This document shows, piece by piece, positions 1-6,891 of a DNA stretch of 30,809 nucleotides (positions are counted from its first letter, which is position 1; each line of letters starts with the position of its first letter). Where the stretch lies: IMG/VR virus record IMGVR_UViG_3300021365_000064, positions 1 to 30,809 of that record. One strand, given 5' to 3'. Origin of the DNA: a virus. The notes under the pieces are model-generated. The model ran no database searches, was not told the DNA's origin, and saw only the letters and a list, made by a program, of their open reading frames with translations. The translations under genes and the position numbers were made by a program.

Positions 1-449
1 ATGATAATGTCTGCACGGCTACCTGTTAACTGAGAGGATATACCAAGGGACTTAACGGAAGGTGCGTGAGCAGCTGGAGCAGGACCGACATCGAAGGCTA
101 TCTTAGAGAACCTTTGATCCTTTTTAGGGATTAGTCCTTGAAGAACAGGAATGTCGTGTATGATTTTCAAGGTAAAGGTGGAGAAGTCATCAGCACGGTT
201 CTTAGAAGCAGATACAACCAGGATGTTCTTAGTGGGGTCTAGGAGGAGTTGATGTACAGCATAGGCAGAACATATCCAAGACTTACCTACTCCACGGAAC
301 GCCATGATAACAGATCGTTTAGGACCGTGTTGCATGAAGTCTGCAATGTCATATTGTAATCCAGTAGGATCAGGTAGGTTCAAGTGTTTCCAAACTACAT
401 ATAAGAAGTTACGGAAGTCCTTGAGTTGTTTAAGTTTATCGATACTCAC
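1..449 (-). CDS. terL: Terminase large subunit, C-terminally truncated by window edge (T7 gp19-like)
   Basis: DNA-packaging ATPase/nuclease that docks on the portal and pumps DNA into the prohead. Seen: about 149 codons open to the left edge. The N-terminus resembles T7 gp19: FLYVVWKHLNLP, then the Walker A-like AFRGVGKSW, then VVSASKNRADDF, the FDVGPAPAAHAPSVKS stretch and QLTGSRADII, in the same order and spacing as T7. The nuclease domain lies outside the window. The start is taken as GTG at 449 (VSIDKLKQL). The frame is closed by a stop at about 498-500 and has no ATG before GTG, so this start is likely but not proven. A purine-rich GAGAGA stretch lies upstream. It is the last gene of the late cluster, directly after terS, as in T7. 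Confidence 0.93.
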   Translation of the reverse strand, partial: MSIDKLKQLKDFRNFLYVVWKHLNLPDPTGLQYDIADFMQHGPKRSVIMAFRGVGKSWICSAYAVHQLLLDPTKNILVVSASKNRADDFSTFTLKIIHDIPVLQGLIPKKDQRFSKIAFDVGPAPAAHAPSVKSLGISSQLTGSRADII

Positions 450-486
450 AATCCAACTCTTTTGTCTCTCTCTTTCGGTGTTGTTA

Positions 487-732
487 TTACTTTGTAGCTA
501 CTTTTTGCTTTAGTTGTATATCATCTTCAAAGGGGAGTACTTCATTGAGTAGGTCATTAAGGGGAGTATCTTTCCCACTTGTTAATACAATCTCATTATC
601 TTTAAGTAATTGCCTAGCACCGTTCAGTAGTGATGGATTGTACTCACCAGTCTCGTGCATCTGATCGATAGCTGATTTGTAGGTATCTGCTACATAACCT
701 TGTAATTTACCTAGTTCTTCAAAAGTCTTCAT
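487..732 (-). CDS. terS: Terminase small subunit-like (T7 gp18-like)
   Basis: Probable DNA-recognition subunit of the packaging motor. The protein is 81 residues from the ATG at 732; T7 gp18 is 89. The helical core YNPSLLNGARQLLKDNEI resembles the matching stretch of gp18 (SPQLYNAINKLLDRHKF in T7, from memory), and the acidic Leu-rich C-terminus fits. The longer frame begins with GTG at 765 and overlaps the previous gene. The ATG at 732 lies 7 nt after that gene's stop with GAGAAG upstream, so I prefer it. Position immediately before terL supports the call; sequence similarity alone is modest. Confidence 0.72.
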   Translation of the reverse strand: MKTFEELGKLQGYVADTYKSAIDQMHETGEYNPSLLNGARQLLKDNEIVLTSGKDTPLNDLLNEVLPFEDDIQLKQKVATK

Positions 733-739
733 ATTGTTA

Positions 740-1063
740 TTATTCTTCTCTAGTCGTAGGAACACCGTAACGCAACTTATCTACGTGCTCGTCTAGTTTA
801 TTCACCCTAGTCTTTAGGTGTTCAATGTTCATGTCTTGGGTAGCGTCAGCAGGTAGTGAACCGATCTCCCCACGAGGCCATCTTATGCGAAATTCTGAGT
901 TCAAATTAAGCTCATGTTGAATCCTAGATATATCCATTTCAATGGTATTTAAGCGGTTGACAATTACTGAATATCCCCAAACCGCAGTTCCTACCAAAGC
1001 AATTACCTTTGCAGCAAAAGCGAGTTGTACTTTAGCGGATGCGTTTGCGTTTATCTCTGTCAT
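740..1063 (-). CDS. Small single-span membrane protein with coiled coil; candidate lysis protein
   Basis: A 107-residue protein. Residues about 11-35 (LAFAAKVIALVGTAVWGYSV) form one hydrophobic segment. A helical, charged region follows, then a conserved-looking WPRGEIGSLPADATQDM stretch and a second helix (IEHLKTRVNKLDEHVDKL). It lies between the tail fibre and terS, where T7 keeps its holin (gp17.5) and, after terS, its spanins. I do not recognise a named family with certainty, although I recall similar proteins at this place in marine T7-like phages. Function as holin or spanin-like protein is inference from topology and position. Start ATG at 1063 has only weak purine-rich sequence (GATGAG) before it. 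Confidence 0.6.
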   Translation of the reverse strand: MTEINANASAKVQLAFAAKVIALVGTAVWGYSVIVNRLNTIEMDISRIQHELNLNSEFRIRWPRGEIGSLPADATQDMNIEHLKTRVNKLDEHVDKLRYGVPTTREE

Positions 1064-1090
1064 CTCATCAACTTCTTACTGAGGCATTTG

Positions 1091-1330
1091 TTAACACTTC
1101 CAACGTCTAAGAGCTAAAGCTTTTCTAGTGGGTCTACCTTTACTATCTTTCATCGGTCCTTTATTACCACCCATTCTAGCACAGAAGCTTCGCTTTCTAG
1201 GACCACCACCAGGTTGAGGAGCTTTTAAGTTAGACCCAGTAGCCTTGTTATACTTAGCTCTGCCTTTAGCAGTGAGTCCACCCTTCTTAGACTTTTCACC
1301 TCTACCTAGAGATAACGATACACTCCTCAC
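1091..1330 (-). CDS. Small basic conserved phage protein (DUF6321-like)
   Basis: A 79-residue, very basic, Gly-rich protein with no membrane segment. Motifs in order: KSKKGGLTAKGRAKYNKATG, SNLKAP, RKRSFCARMGG, GPMKD and PTRKALALRRWKC. This arrangement matches my memory of the DUF6321 family of phage proteins of unknown function; the family name is recalled, not searched. The start is GTG at 1330, which overlaps the TGA of the 40-residue gene upstream (GTGA), suggesting coupled translation. The paired Cys residues and basic charge would suit nucleic-acid or metal binding, but nothing here proves it. Confidence 0.7.
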   Translation of the reverse strand: MRSVSLSLGRGEKSKKGGLTAKGRAKYNKATGSNLKAPQPGGGPRKRSFCARMGGNKGPMKDSKGRPTRKALALRRWKC

Positions 1331-1449
1331 TTTTTAAAACCACGCTTCATATTTGCGTATGACTTAGGTGATATAGTAGACTTCTTCTTGCTACGACTAA
1401 TGCCTAGCTTTCTTCTTCTGTTAATGTTTGCGTATAATCCTTTTTTCAT
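1327..1449 (-). CDS. 40-residue basic peptide, KKGLYANI family
   Basis: A very short gene: MKKGLYANINRRRKLGISRS, then a Lys/Ser-rich middle, ending YANMKRGFKK. Its ATG overlaps the TGA of the preceding gene (ATGA) and its own TGA overlaps the GTG start of the next gene (GTGA), so it sits in a tight translationally coupled chain. I recall small phage peptides with a KGLYANI start in marine phages, which supports a real gene. Function unknown. Confidence 0.6.
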   Translation of the reverse strand: MKKGLYANINRRRKLGISRSKKKSTISPKSYANMKRGFKK

Positions 1450-1697
1450 CGTTTAATTAATATCTCCATCATTCTATCTAGTTTACCGTTAATCTCTTTA
1501 ACCGTTGTTTCAAGACCACTCATACGGTTCTCAACAGCAGTATCTCGTTCTCGTTGCGTAGCTAACTCTACTTCAATCTTTGTTAATCGTTTCTCGTCTG
1601 TGTCTAAGCGATCTGATAGTTTCTTTATAACCCATCCGATAGCACCTAGAATAACAGCTAGAGCAGTGTCGAGAAAGTGTGAGATAGATTCGGTCAT
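1446..1697 (-). CDS. Candidate holin-like protein: N-terminal membrane segment plus coiled coil
   Basis: An 83-residue protein. Residues about 8-27 (LDTALAVILGAIGWVIKKL) form one membrane segment. The rest is a heptad-rich coiled coil (RLDTDEKRLTKIEVELATQR and MSGLETTVKEINGKLDRMME). The gene follows the tail fibre stop by 2 nt; AGGA lies 6 nt before the ATG, inside the fibre's last codons. In T7 the holin gene 17.5 directly follows the fibre gene 17, so position and topology fit a holin. XhlA-type proteins have the coiled coil before the membrane segment, so the order is reversed here. Function is inference. Confidence 0.62.
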   Translation of the reverse strand: MTESISHFLDTALAVILGAIGWVIKKLSDRLDTDEKRLTKIEVELATQRERDTAVENRMSGLETTVKEINGKLDRMMEILIKR

Positions 1698-1699
1698 GA

Positions 1700-3538
1700 T
1701 TATCCTATAGCTACTACTTTGATGAACAGGTTTGTATAGTTAGTAGTGCCAAGTAGTCCGTTGGTTCCTAAGTCCGGGTAGCCGTTTGCTAACTGTAAAG
1801 TAAAAGAATTGGAACTTAAAGTAGTAATACTGTAACCTGTATGTCCTGCTGCCGATGCACTAGCTATAGGCACTAATTGTGCGTTAGTATCACTAGCTGA
1901 TGAGTTAACATAAACAGCAACTGTTACATCTGTAGTTCCTAAGTTGTGAGTAATTGTGTGAGTACTAGCGTTTGCTACGGTTACAGAGTCTATGGAGTTT
2001 TGCCATCCTGTATTGTATTTAGAAACCGCACCTCCCGTACCACTACTTGCTGCTGTAATTCGTCCTTGTTGGTCTACTGTGATGTCAGCACTAGTATAAG
2101 CACCGGGTGTAACAGCAGTGTGAGCTAGTTTAGCACTTGTAACAGCGTCGTCGGCTATCGTAAGTGTAGTAGAACCTGTAACATCTCCTGTATGAGTAGC
2201 GTTAGTAACCTTCGCTGTATTAGCTGCAACAGAAGCATTATTAGAAACCTCAGCGTCAAAGTCAGATATAGTAGCAGCAGTTTGAGTACCTGTGTGATTA
2301 GCTCTGTTCTTTAAGTTAGAGTCTGTATCATTAGCTGTTGCACCTGCTGCAATACCTGCAAGCTTATTTTGTTCAGCGTCATCATACTCATTAGTGTTAG
2401 CGTTGCTTTCGTAAAGAGTCTTAACATCAGCAGCAGAAGGAGAAGCACTACCGTTAGCAGCAGCTGTAATCCTTCCTTGTGCATCTACTGTTAGATTAGT
2501 AGCAGTGTAAGAACCTGGAGTAACAGCAGTGTCAGCAAGCTTGTCAGCAGTTATAGCGTCATCATTGATCTTGTTTGTAGTGATAGCAGCATCAGAGATG
2601 TTAACTGTATTAATAGGACCACCTGCTGTACCTGTTGCTAAAGTTGTAGCAATCTGAGCATCTACATAAGTTTTGTTTGTAGCGTGACTACCACTAGCAG
2701 GGGAAATTAACCCTGTAACTTTATCAACGTTTTGAATATCATTTGTTTGCATATCCAAGTTACCTGACATCGAATCTCCACTCTTGTTAACTTGAAGAGC
2801 ATCTTGTTGGTCTACATAGCCTTTACGAGCAGAGTGATCACTACTAATAGGAGCACCTAAACCACTGACCATGTTACCACCCATAGCCAAGTCACCTGTC
2901 ATATTGTCACCTGCTTTGGTAACTTGTAGTGCGTCTTGACCGTCTACATAAGTCTTATTAGTAAGATCGTTACCAGCACTAGGAACAGCAGAGGAAGTAA
3001 CTTTATTAGAACCCATGTCCAAGTTACCAGTCATCGTATCCCCTGCTTCATCAACAAAAGTAGTATCTGCGTAGTTCTTAGTTACTGCATCTTGTGGGTT
3101 TGTAGGATCAGCTAGGTTTTTAATCTTGGCTAAATCGGCATCGTAGTGTCCATCAACAGGGTCTTTAGTCATCGTGTTCTTACCACTACCCTCTTCAATC
3201 TCTTCACTAAGATAAAGGTTGTGAAGGTAAGCACGATCTAGTTCTACCTCAGTAAGTACACTTCCATTCTCAAAGTCTACAAGAGCGGTGTCAGAAGCAC
3301 TATCTCTTTTGATCCTTATCCTGTCTCCAGTTGCTGGAGCAGTAACAAATATTATAGCAGCAGAAGGAGAAGTTTGGATTGTGTAGTGAGTAGTAACTGT
3401 TTGATCTACAAATTTACCACCAGTTAAAGCCACTGTATCAAGTTGTACTACAACGTGTGTGTCATCGAGATAAGGAAAAGGAAAAGCAAAGGAGGTAGTA
3501 GTATTATCCCCAGTGTAGTCTACGTATGTATTAGGCAT
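1700..3538 (-). CDS. Tail fibre protein (T7 gp17-like N-terminus)
   Basis: Receptor-binding fibre attached to the tail. The protein is 612 residues. Residues 1 to about 118 match the T7 tail-fibre N-terminal attachment domain (YVDYTGDNTTTSFAFPFPYL ... GDRIRIKRDSA ... VLTEVELDRAYLHNLYLSEE). Residues about 150-300 contain repeats of the form NKTYVD-QDALQVTKAGDNMTG-DLAMGGN. Residues about 315-500 contain a second repeat type (AVTPGSYTATNLTVDAQGRI and AVTPGAYTSADITVDQQGRI). The last 110 residues form a distinct, Thr/Ser/Val-rich tip. No intramolecular chaperone or enzyme motif is visible. It follows the gp16-like gene by 12 nt, with no clear Shine-Dalgarno sequence. Confidence 0.9.
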   Translation of the reverse strand: MPNTYVDYTGDNTTTSFAFPFPYLDDTHVVVQLDTVALTGGKFVDQTVTTHYTIQTSPSAAIIFVTAPATGDRIRIKRDSASDTALVDFENGSVLTEVELDRAYLHNLYLSEEIEEGSGKNTMTKDPVDGHYDADLAKIKNLADPTNPQDAVTKNYADTTFVDEAGDTMTGNLDMGSNKVTSSAVPSAGNDLTNKTYVDGQDALQVTKAGDNMTGDLAMGGNMVSGLGAPISSDHSARKGYVDQQDALQVNKSGDSMSGNLDMQTNDIQNVDKVTGLISPASGSHATNKTYVDAQIATTLATGTAGGPINTVNISDAAITTNKINDDAITADKLADTAVTPGSYTATNLTVDAQGRITAAANGSASPSAADVKTLYESNANTNEYDDAEQNKLAGIAAGATANDTDSNLKNRANHTGTQTAATISDFDAEVSNNASVAANTAKVTNATHTGDVTGSTTLTIADDAVTSAKLAHTAVTPGAYTSADITVDQQGRITAASSGTGGAVSKYNTGWQNSIDSVTVANASTHTITHNLGTTDVTVAVYVNSSASDTNAQLVPIASASAAGHTGYSITTLSSNSFTLQLANGYPDLGTNGLLGTTNYTNLFIKVVAIG

Positions 3539-3550
3539 GGTAATCTATTA

Positions 3551-6500
3551 TTAATTTGTTTGTTGTAAAAGTTCAAGCACATCTTCTTGTTGCATTCCAG
3601 CTCTTAAACCTGCTCTAGCTTGTGTTAACGAAGAGTATTGTGCGTTTAACTCAGGATACTCTCTAAGCACTTGTCTTCTAGCTTCTTTTCTGTACTTAGT
3701 TAGAACACTATTTAACTGCTGAATACGAGGGCTAGGAAGACCAGGTTCAGAGTCTGGTGATAACCTTTGGTAGTTCCTTGACTTTATAAGTTTGTTCAAT
3801 GTTTGTCTAAGAGAAAGACCACGAAGTTTAACAGTTTTTAATAACTCTAATTGTCTATCGTTTGCGGATTGTCCTTTATCGTTTTCATACTCTAACAAGT
3901 CTATCTGCCCACCTAAACTAGGAGGAGGGTTTCTAAAAGCATGATTCAAACTTGCCATCTCTGTTAGGATAGGATCATTCTTTTTAGTGGACAGTTGAAT
4001 AGGATTAATAAAACCTGTACCCATCCATTGTTCTGCTACATATTCCTCTCCCAATATATTACGTTTAGTATCTAAAGAACCACGCATACCTAGCTTACGT
4101 TTAACTGCGTCCATTACAGACCTTGTTTCTTTTATCGCTTGAGTATCGTAGTCGGCTGTTTGAGAAATTAAGTTAGGAACTAACGAACCTGCATAATTCC
4201 TACCTAACTTTTCTACATAACGATCAGGATCACCCAAAGCATCTGCCCACATTTGAATACCAGCTAAGTATGACTTGTTAGTAGCATTTCTTGTTAGAGC
4301 TAATACCATTGATGTTGATGCGTGTTCTAAAAGGGATTCATCAAAAGCCGCTTCCTCTCTTATCCCTGTTTCAACTAAATCTGCTACAACACCTAAAGGA
4401 GTAGCTAAAGGATCAAGTCGTTGATAACTGAAGTAAGTGTCTCCAATCTTAATACTGTAAGGTCTCCATCCTGTTGCCATTAGAGCTTCTTTTTCACGCT
4501 CATTACTAGGACCACCTCCAGTTATGTACTCTCTGTTGTTATAAGCTACATCGATTAAACCTCCAAAAGTAAGACCTGCTGTTACTACTTTACCTCTGGT
4601 TCTTGCTTTTAAGATAGGGTCTGTACTGTTGAACTCTGCAAATAACCGCTCACGCTCCTCTTTTAACACAGTAACAAAAGGAGTTCTTTCAAAAGCAAAC
4701 TTTAAGATATTAGTAGGAGTACGAACAAAAGGAACTACAAATCTCAAGTAAGGTATTTTGTTAGTGGCTTCTTGGATTACTTTACCTAATGTCTTGTCTT
4801 GTAACTCTTTAGTAAATGTTAAATACTGAGCTTCTTCCATTGAATACTGCATAAGTGCAGATGAATCAGGATTAAAGTTATCGTCCTTGTATTTGATGAT
4901 GAAATCAGATTTATCTTTTCCTTTAAGACCTTGCTTATCCGCTATCAAAGAAGCCTCTCTAACAAGACCTTCTTCAGACATCATACGTCCACCTTCAGTT
5001 ACTATTCCATCGATAGTTTTATTAATATGCCCAGCTAATGCTTTGGGATCACGAATACCTTGTTGAATGCCTGACATAGCTGCTTTCATTCTAGCAGCTC
5101 TACGATAAGCTAACTGTTTAAAGAACTCATCAGAAGTTAACAATAACCTACTAGGCAGTCTTATGTAACTAGCGTATTTGTCTATTGAATCTTTAGCCGA
5201 GTCTGAAACAATACCACCTATAGGGGATTCAGCTATACGTTGACCAGTAATAGAAGCACGTTGACCTTCCTCAAACGCACGATTTGATGGGTCTAGTAGA
5301 TTGTCTTGGTCTTTAAAAGCTTGTTTAGCAAACTTACCTGCTTCTTTAAACATCTCACTATCAGACCAAGACGCTATAACAGCTTTGACTACATCCATGT
5401 TTCCACTAGCTATACCACCAGCAACAGCCTCTAAAGTGGTCATTACCTGTGTCAACGCATTACCCATGATATTAACCATCTGCGTCTTAGGACCACTCAA
5501 TATAGAGTTCATCCAGTATTCAGTAGGCATATCTAGGAAATGTTTACCTTGTGCCTTTTTAGCAGTATTCAACAATCTAGCTAAACTACCGTCTAAGTCA
5601 TTAGGATCAATATGTTCTTTAACTAGCTTAACCATACGCTCTGGTTTCATGTTACCAGAGTTATTAACAAACTCGTTACGTATTCCTTCGATCTGAGTCT
5701 CCGCTTCGTTAAGACCTAACTTACGCTTTCCAAAACCTTCGTTTCTAGCTTGTAAAGTAATAGCAGTTTCTCTACCTATCCTACGATATACATCTGCTAC
5801 TGTTAATAGTTGTTGGAAAGCATTTTTCAATTTAGTAGTGGATACTGTACCTCCACCTGTTTGATCAAACTCTTTAACTATCTCACTGACATTCTGTATA
5901 AGTGCTTTACCTTGTTCTCTGTAAGATTGTTGAATTATACGAACATCACGCAATACTTTCTCAGCATCTTCTCCTTCTTTAGCTTGTGCTCTGACAGTTG
6001 TTTCGATTGCTTCATCTATATCTGTGACTGCATCTGTAACGGTTACTTTATCAGGATTAGCCTTATAGTATTGTTCTAGTATATCTTTGAGTACAACAAC
6101 ATCTCCGTCAGTCTCTAGTGCAAACTGTGGTAGTCTAGGTTTTACTCCACCTACCATGAGTGCTTCAGCAAACCCTCTAAACTTGTCAGGTATAGCACTA
6201 AGGAACTCATCCTCTTCTCCAGGCATCATTTCTAAACCTTTCCTACCTCTTTGAGAAGGAAGCTTCATCTCTGCAATCTCACCTACACGACTAACAATGT
6301 TATCAGCTAAGTCTGTGCTTACACCTCTACCAAAGAAACTTTTAACAGTATTAACAACCTTCTCCCACATTGTCATCTTAGGAGTGTATTGAATACCTTT
6401 GAGAGCTTGCTGTAGTTGAGGATCAGAGAATGCCATAGACATAAACTCTGCTGGGTTCTTTATCCAGTATAAGTCAGGTTCACCTTTAACTGTCGTTAGT

Positions 6501-6889
6501 TCACCTTTAGAAGCTATCTCATCACGCATAGCATCCGCTTTCTTAAACATACGGAACATCTCTGCAACAGGTTTAGGTAGAGATTTCTTTGATAATACTT
6601 TATCAATAGCTTTAGCTCTAGCAGCTACATCATTTACATCTATATTTTTAAATGCACTTGAGTCATAATATTTATTTACATTATCAACTGTTACAGCGTG
6701 AGTAGCTTCGTGTAGTAAATTATAGATTGGATTTTCTTTTACTGAAGACGATTGACCATCTAGAACAATTCTTCTCTTACCACTCTCATAGAAAGAACCT
6801 CGTTTTAAACCTGTAGGTACATCAGAAGCAAAAGACCTTTCTTCAAGCTTAGCGTCAATACCTGTGTCTTTCCTAGTGCTAACAGTTTT
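3551..6889 (-). CDS. gp16-like internal virion protein, C-terminal portion (reached by -1 frameshift)
   Basis: Second part of the large ejection protein. The frame is open from 6889 down to 3551 but has no ATG, GTG or TTG before ATG 6557-6559. An independent protein from 6559 would be 1002 residues. The 110 codons upstream still encode sensible protein: LKRGSFYESGKRRIVLDG, then LLHEATHAV (HExxH at 6698-6712). Just after the ATG comes YWIKNPAEFMSMAFSDPQLQ, whose Glu (6446-6448) is the likely third zinc ligand. The peptidase-like domain therefore spans the apparent start. Further on is IPYLRFVVPFVRTPTNILKF and TGWRPYSIKIGDTYFSY, of a type I recall in large internal proteins of marine podophages, and a charged helical C-terminus. 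Expression presumably needs the shift near 6868-6891. Confidence 0.85.
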   Translation of the reverse strand, partial: KTVSTRKDTGIDAKLEERSFASDVPTGLKRGSFYESGKRRIVLDGQSSSVKENPIYNLLHEATHAVTVDNVNKYYDSSAFKNIDVNDVAARAKAIDKVLSKKSLPKPVAEMFRMFKKADAMRDEIASKGELTTVKGEPDLYWIKNPAEFMSMAFSDPQLQQALKGIQYTPKMTMWEKVVNTVKSFFGRGVSTDLADNIVSRVGEIAEMKLPSQRGRKGLEMMPGEEDEFLSAIPDKFRGFAEALMVGGVKPRLPQFALETDGDVVVLKDILEQYYKANPDKVTVTDAVTDIDEAIETTVRAQAKEGEDAEKVLRDVRIIQQSYREQGKALIQNVSEIVKEFDQTGGGTVSTTKLKNAFQQLLTVADVYRRIGRETAITLQARNEGFGKRKLGLNEAETQIEGIRNEFVNNSGNMKPERMVKLVKEHIDPNDLDGSLARLLNTAKKAQGKHFLDMPTEYWMNSILSGPKTQMVNIMGNALTQVMTTLEAVAGGIASGNMDVVKAVIASWSDSEMFKEAGKFAKQAFKDQDNLLDPSNRAFEEGQRASITGQRIAESPIGGIVSDSAKDSIDKYASYIRLPSRLLLTSDEFFKQLAYRRAARMKAAMSGIQQGIRDPKALAGHINKTIDGIVTEGGRMMSEEGLVREASLIADKQGLKGKDKSDFIIKYKDDNFNPDSSALMQYSMEEAQYLTFTKELQDKTLGKVIQEATNKIPYLRFVVPFVRTPTNILKFAFERTPFVTVLKEERERLFAEFNSTDPILKARTRGKVVTAGLTFGGLIDVAYNNREYITGGGPSNEREKEALMATGWRPYSIKIGDTYFSYQRLDPLATPLGVVADLVETGIREEAAFDESLLEHASTSMVLALTRNATNKSYLAGIQMWADALGDPDRYVEKLGRNYAGSLVPNLISQTADYDTQAIKETRSVMDAVKRKLGMRGSLDTKRNILGEEYVAEQWMGTGFINPIQLSTKKNDPILTEMASLNHAFRNPPPSLGGQIDLLEYENDKGQSANDRQLELLKTVKLRGLSLRQTLNKLIKSRNYQRLSPDSEPGLPSPRIQQLNSVLTKYRKEARRQVLREYPELNAQYSSLTQARAGLRAGMQQEDVLELLQQTN

Positions 6890-6891
6890 TT
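6805..6891 (-). other. -1 frameshift window within the gp16-like gene
   Basis: The two frames overlap only here. On the minus strand the 5' limit is a run of six A (6886-6891, reading GTT AAA AAA CTG) and the 3' limit is the first-frame stop at 6805. Candidate slip points are the A6 run and GGA AAG ACA (6873-6866). A slip of AAG onto AAA at the second point gives the smooth protein join YSPIVKKLLALGK/DTGIDAKLEER. The classical X XXY YYZ heptamer is not in register with the first frame. It may be programmed frameshifting, a true mutation, or a sequence error. Confidence 0.7.

Noticed and set aside
5301-6079. Two plus-strand frames opposite the gp16-like gene
   Set aside because: Hydrophobic, Ile/Leu/Phe-rich translations of the antisense strand; they fall opposite a continuous minus-strand coding region.
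6551-6559. Independent start of a 1002-residue protein at ATG 6559
   Set aside because: Likely protein continues upstream for 110 codons, and the HExxH peptidase motif would be split from its third ligand; there is also no ribosome binding site.
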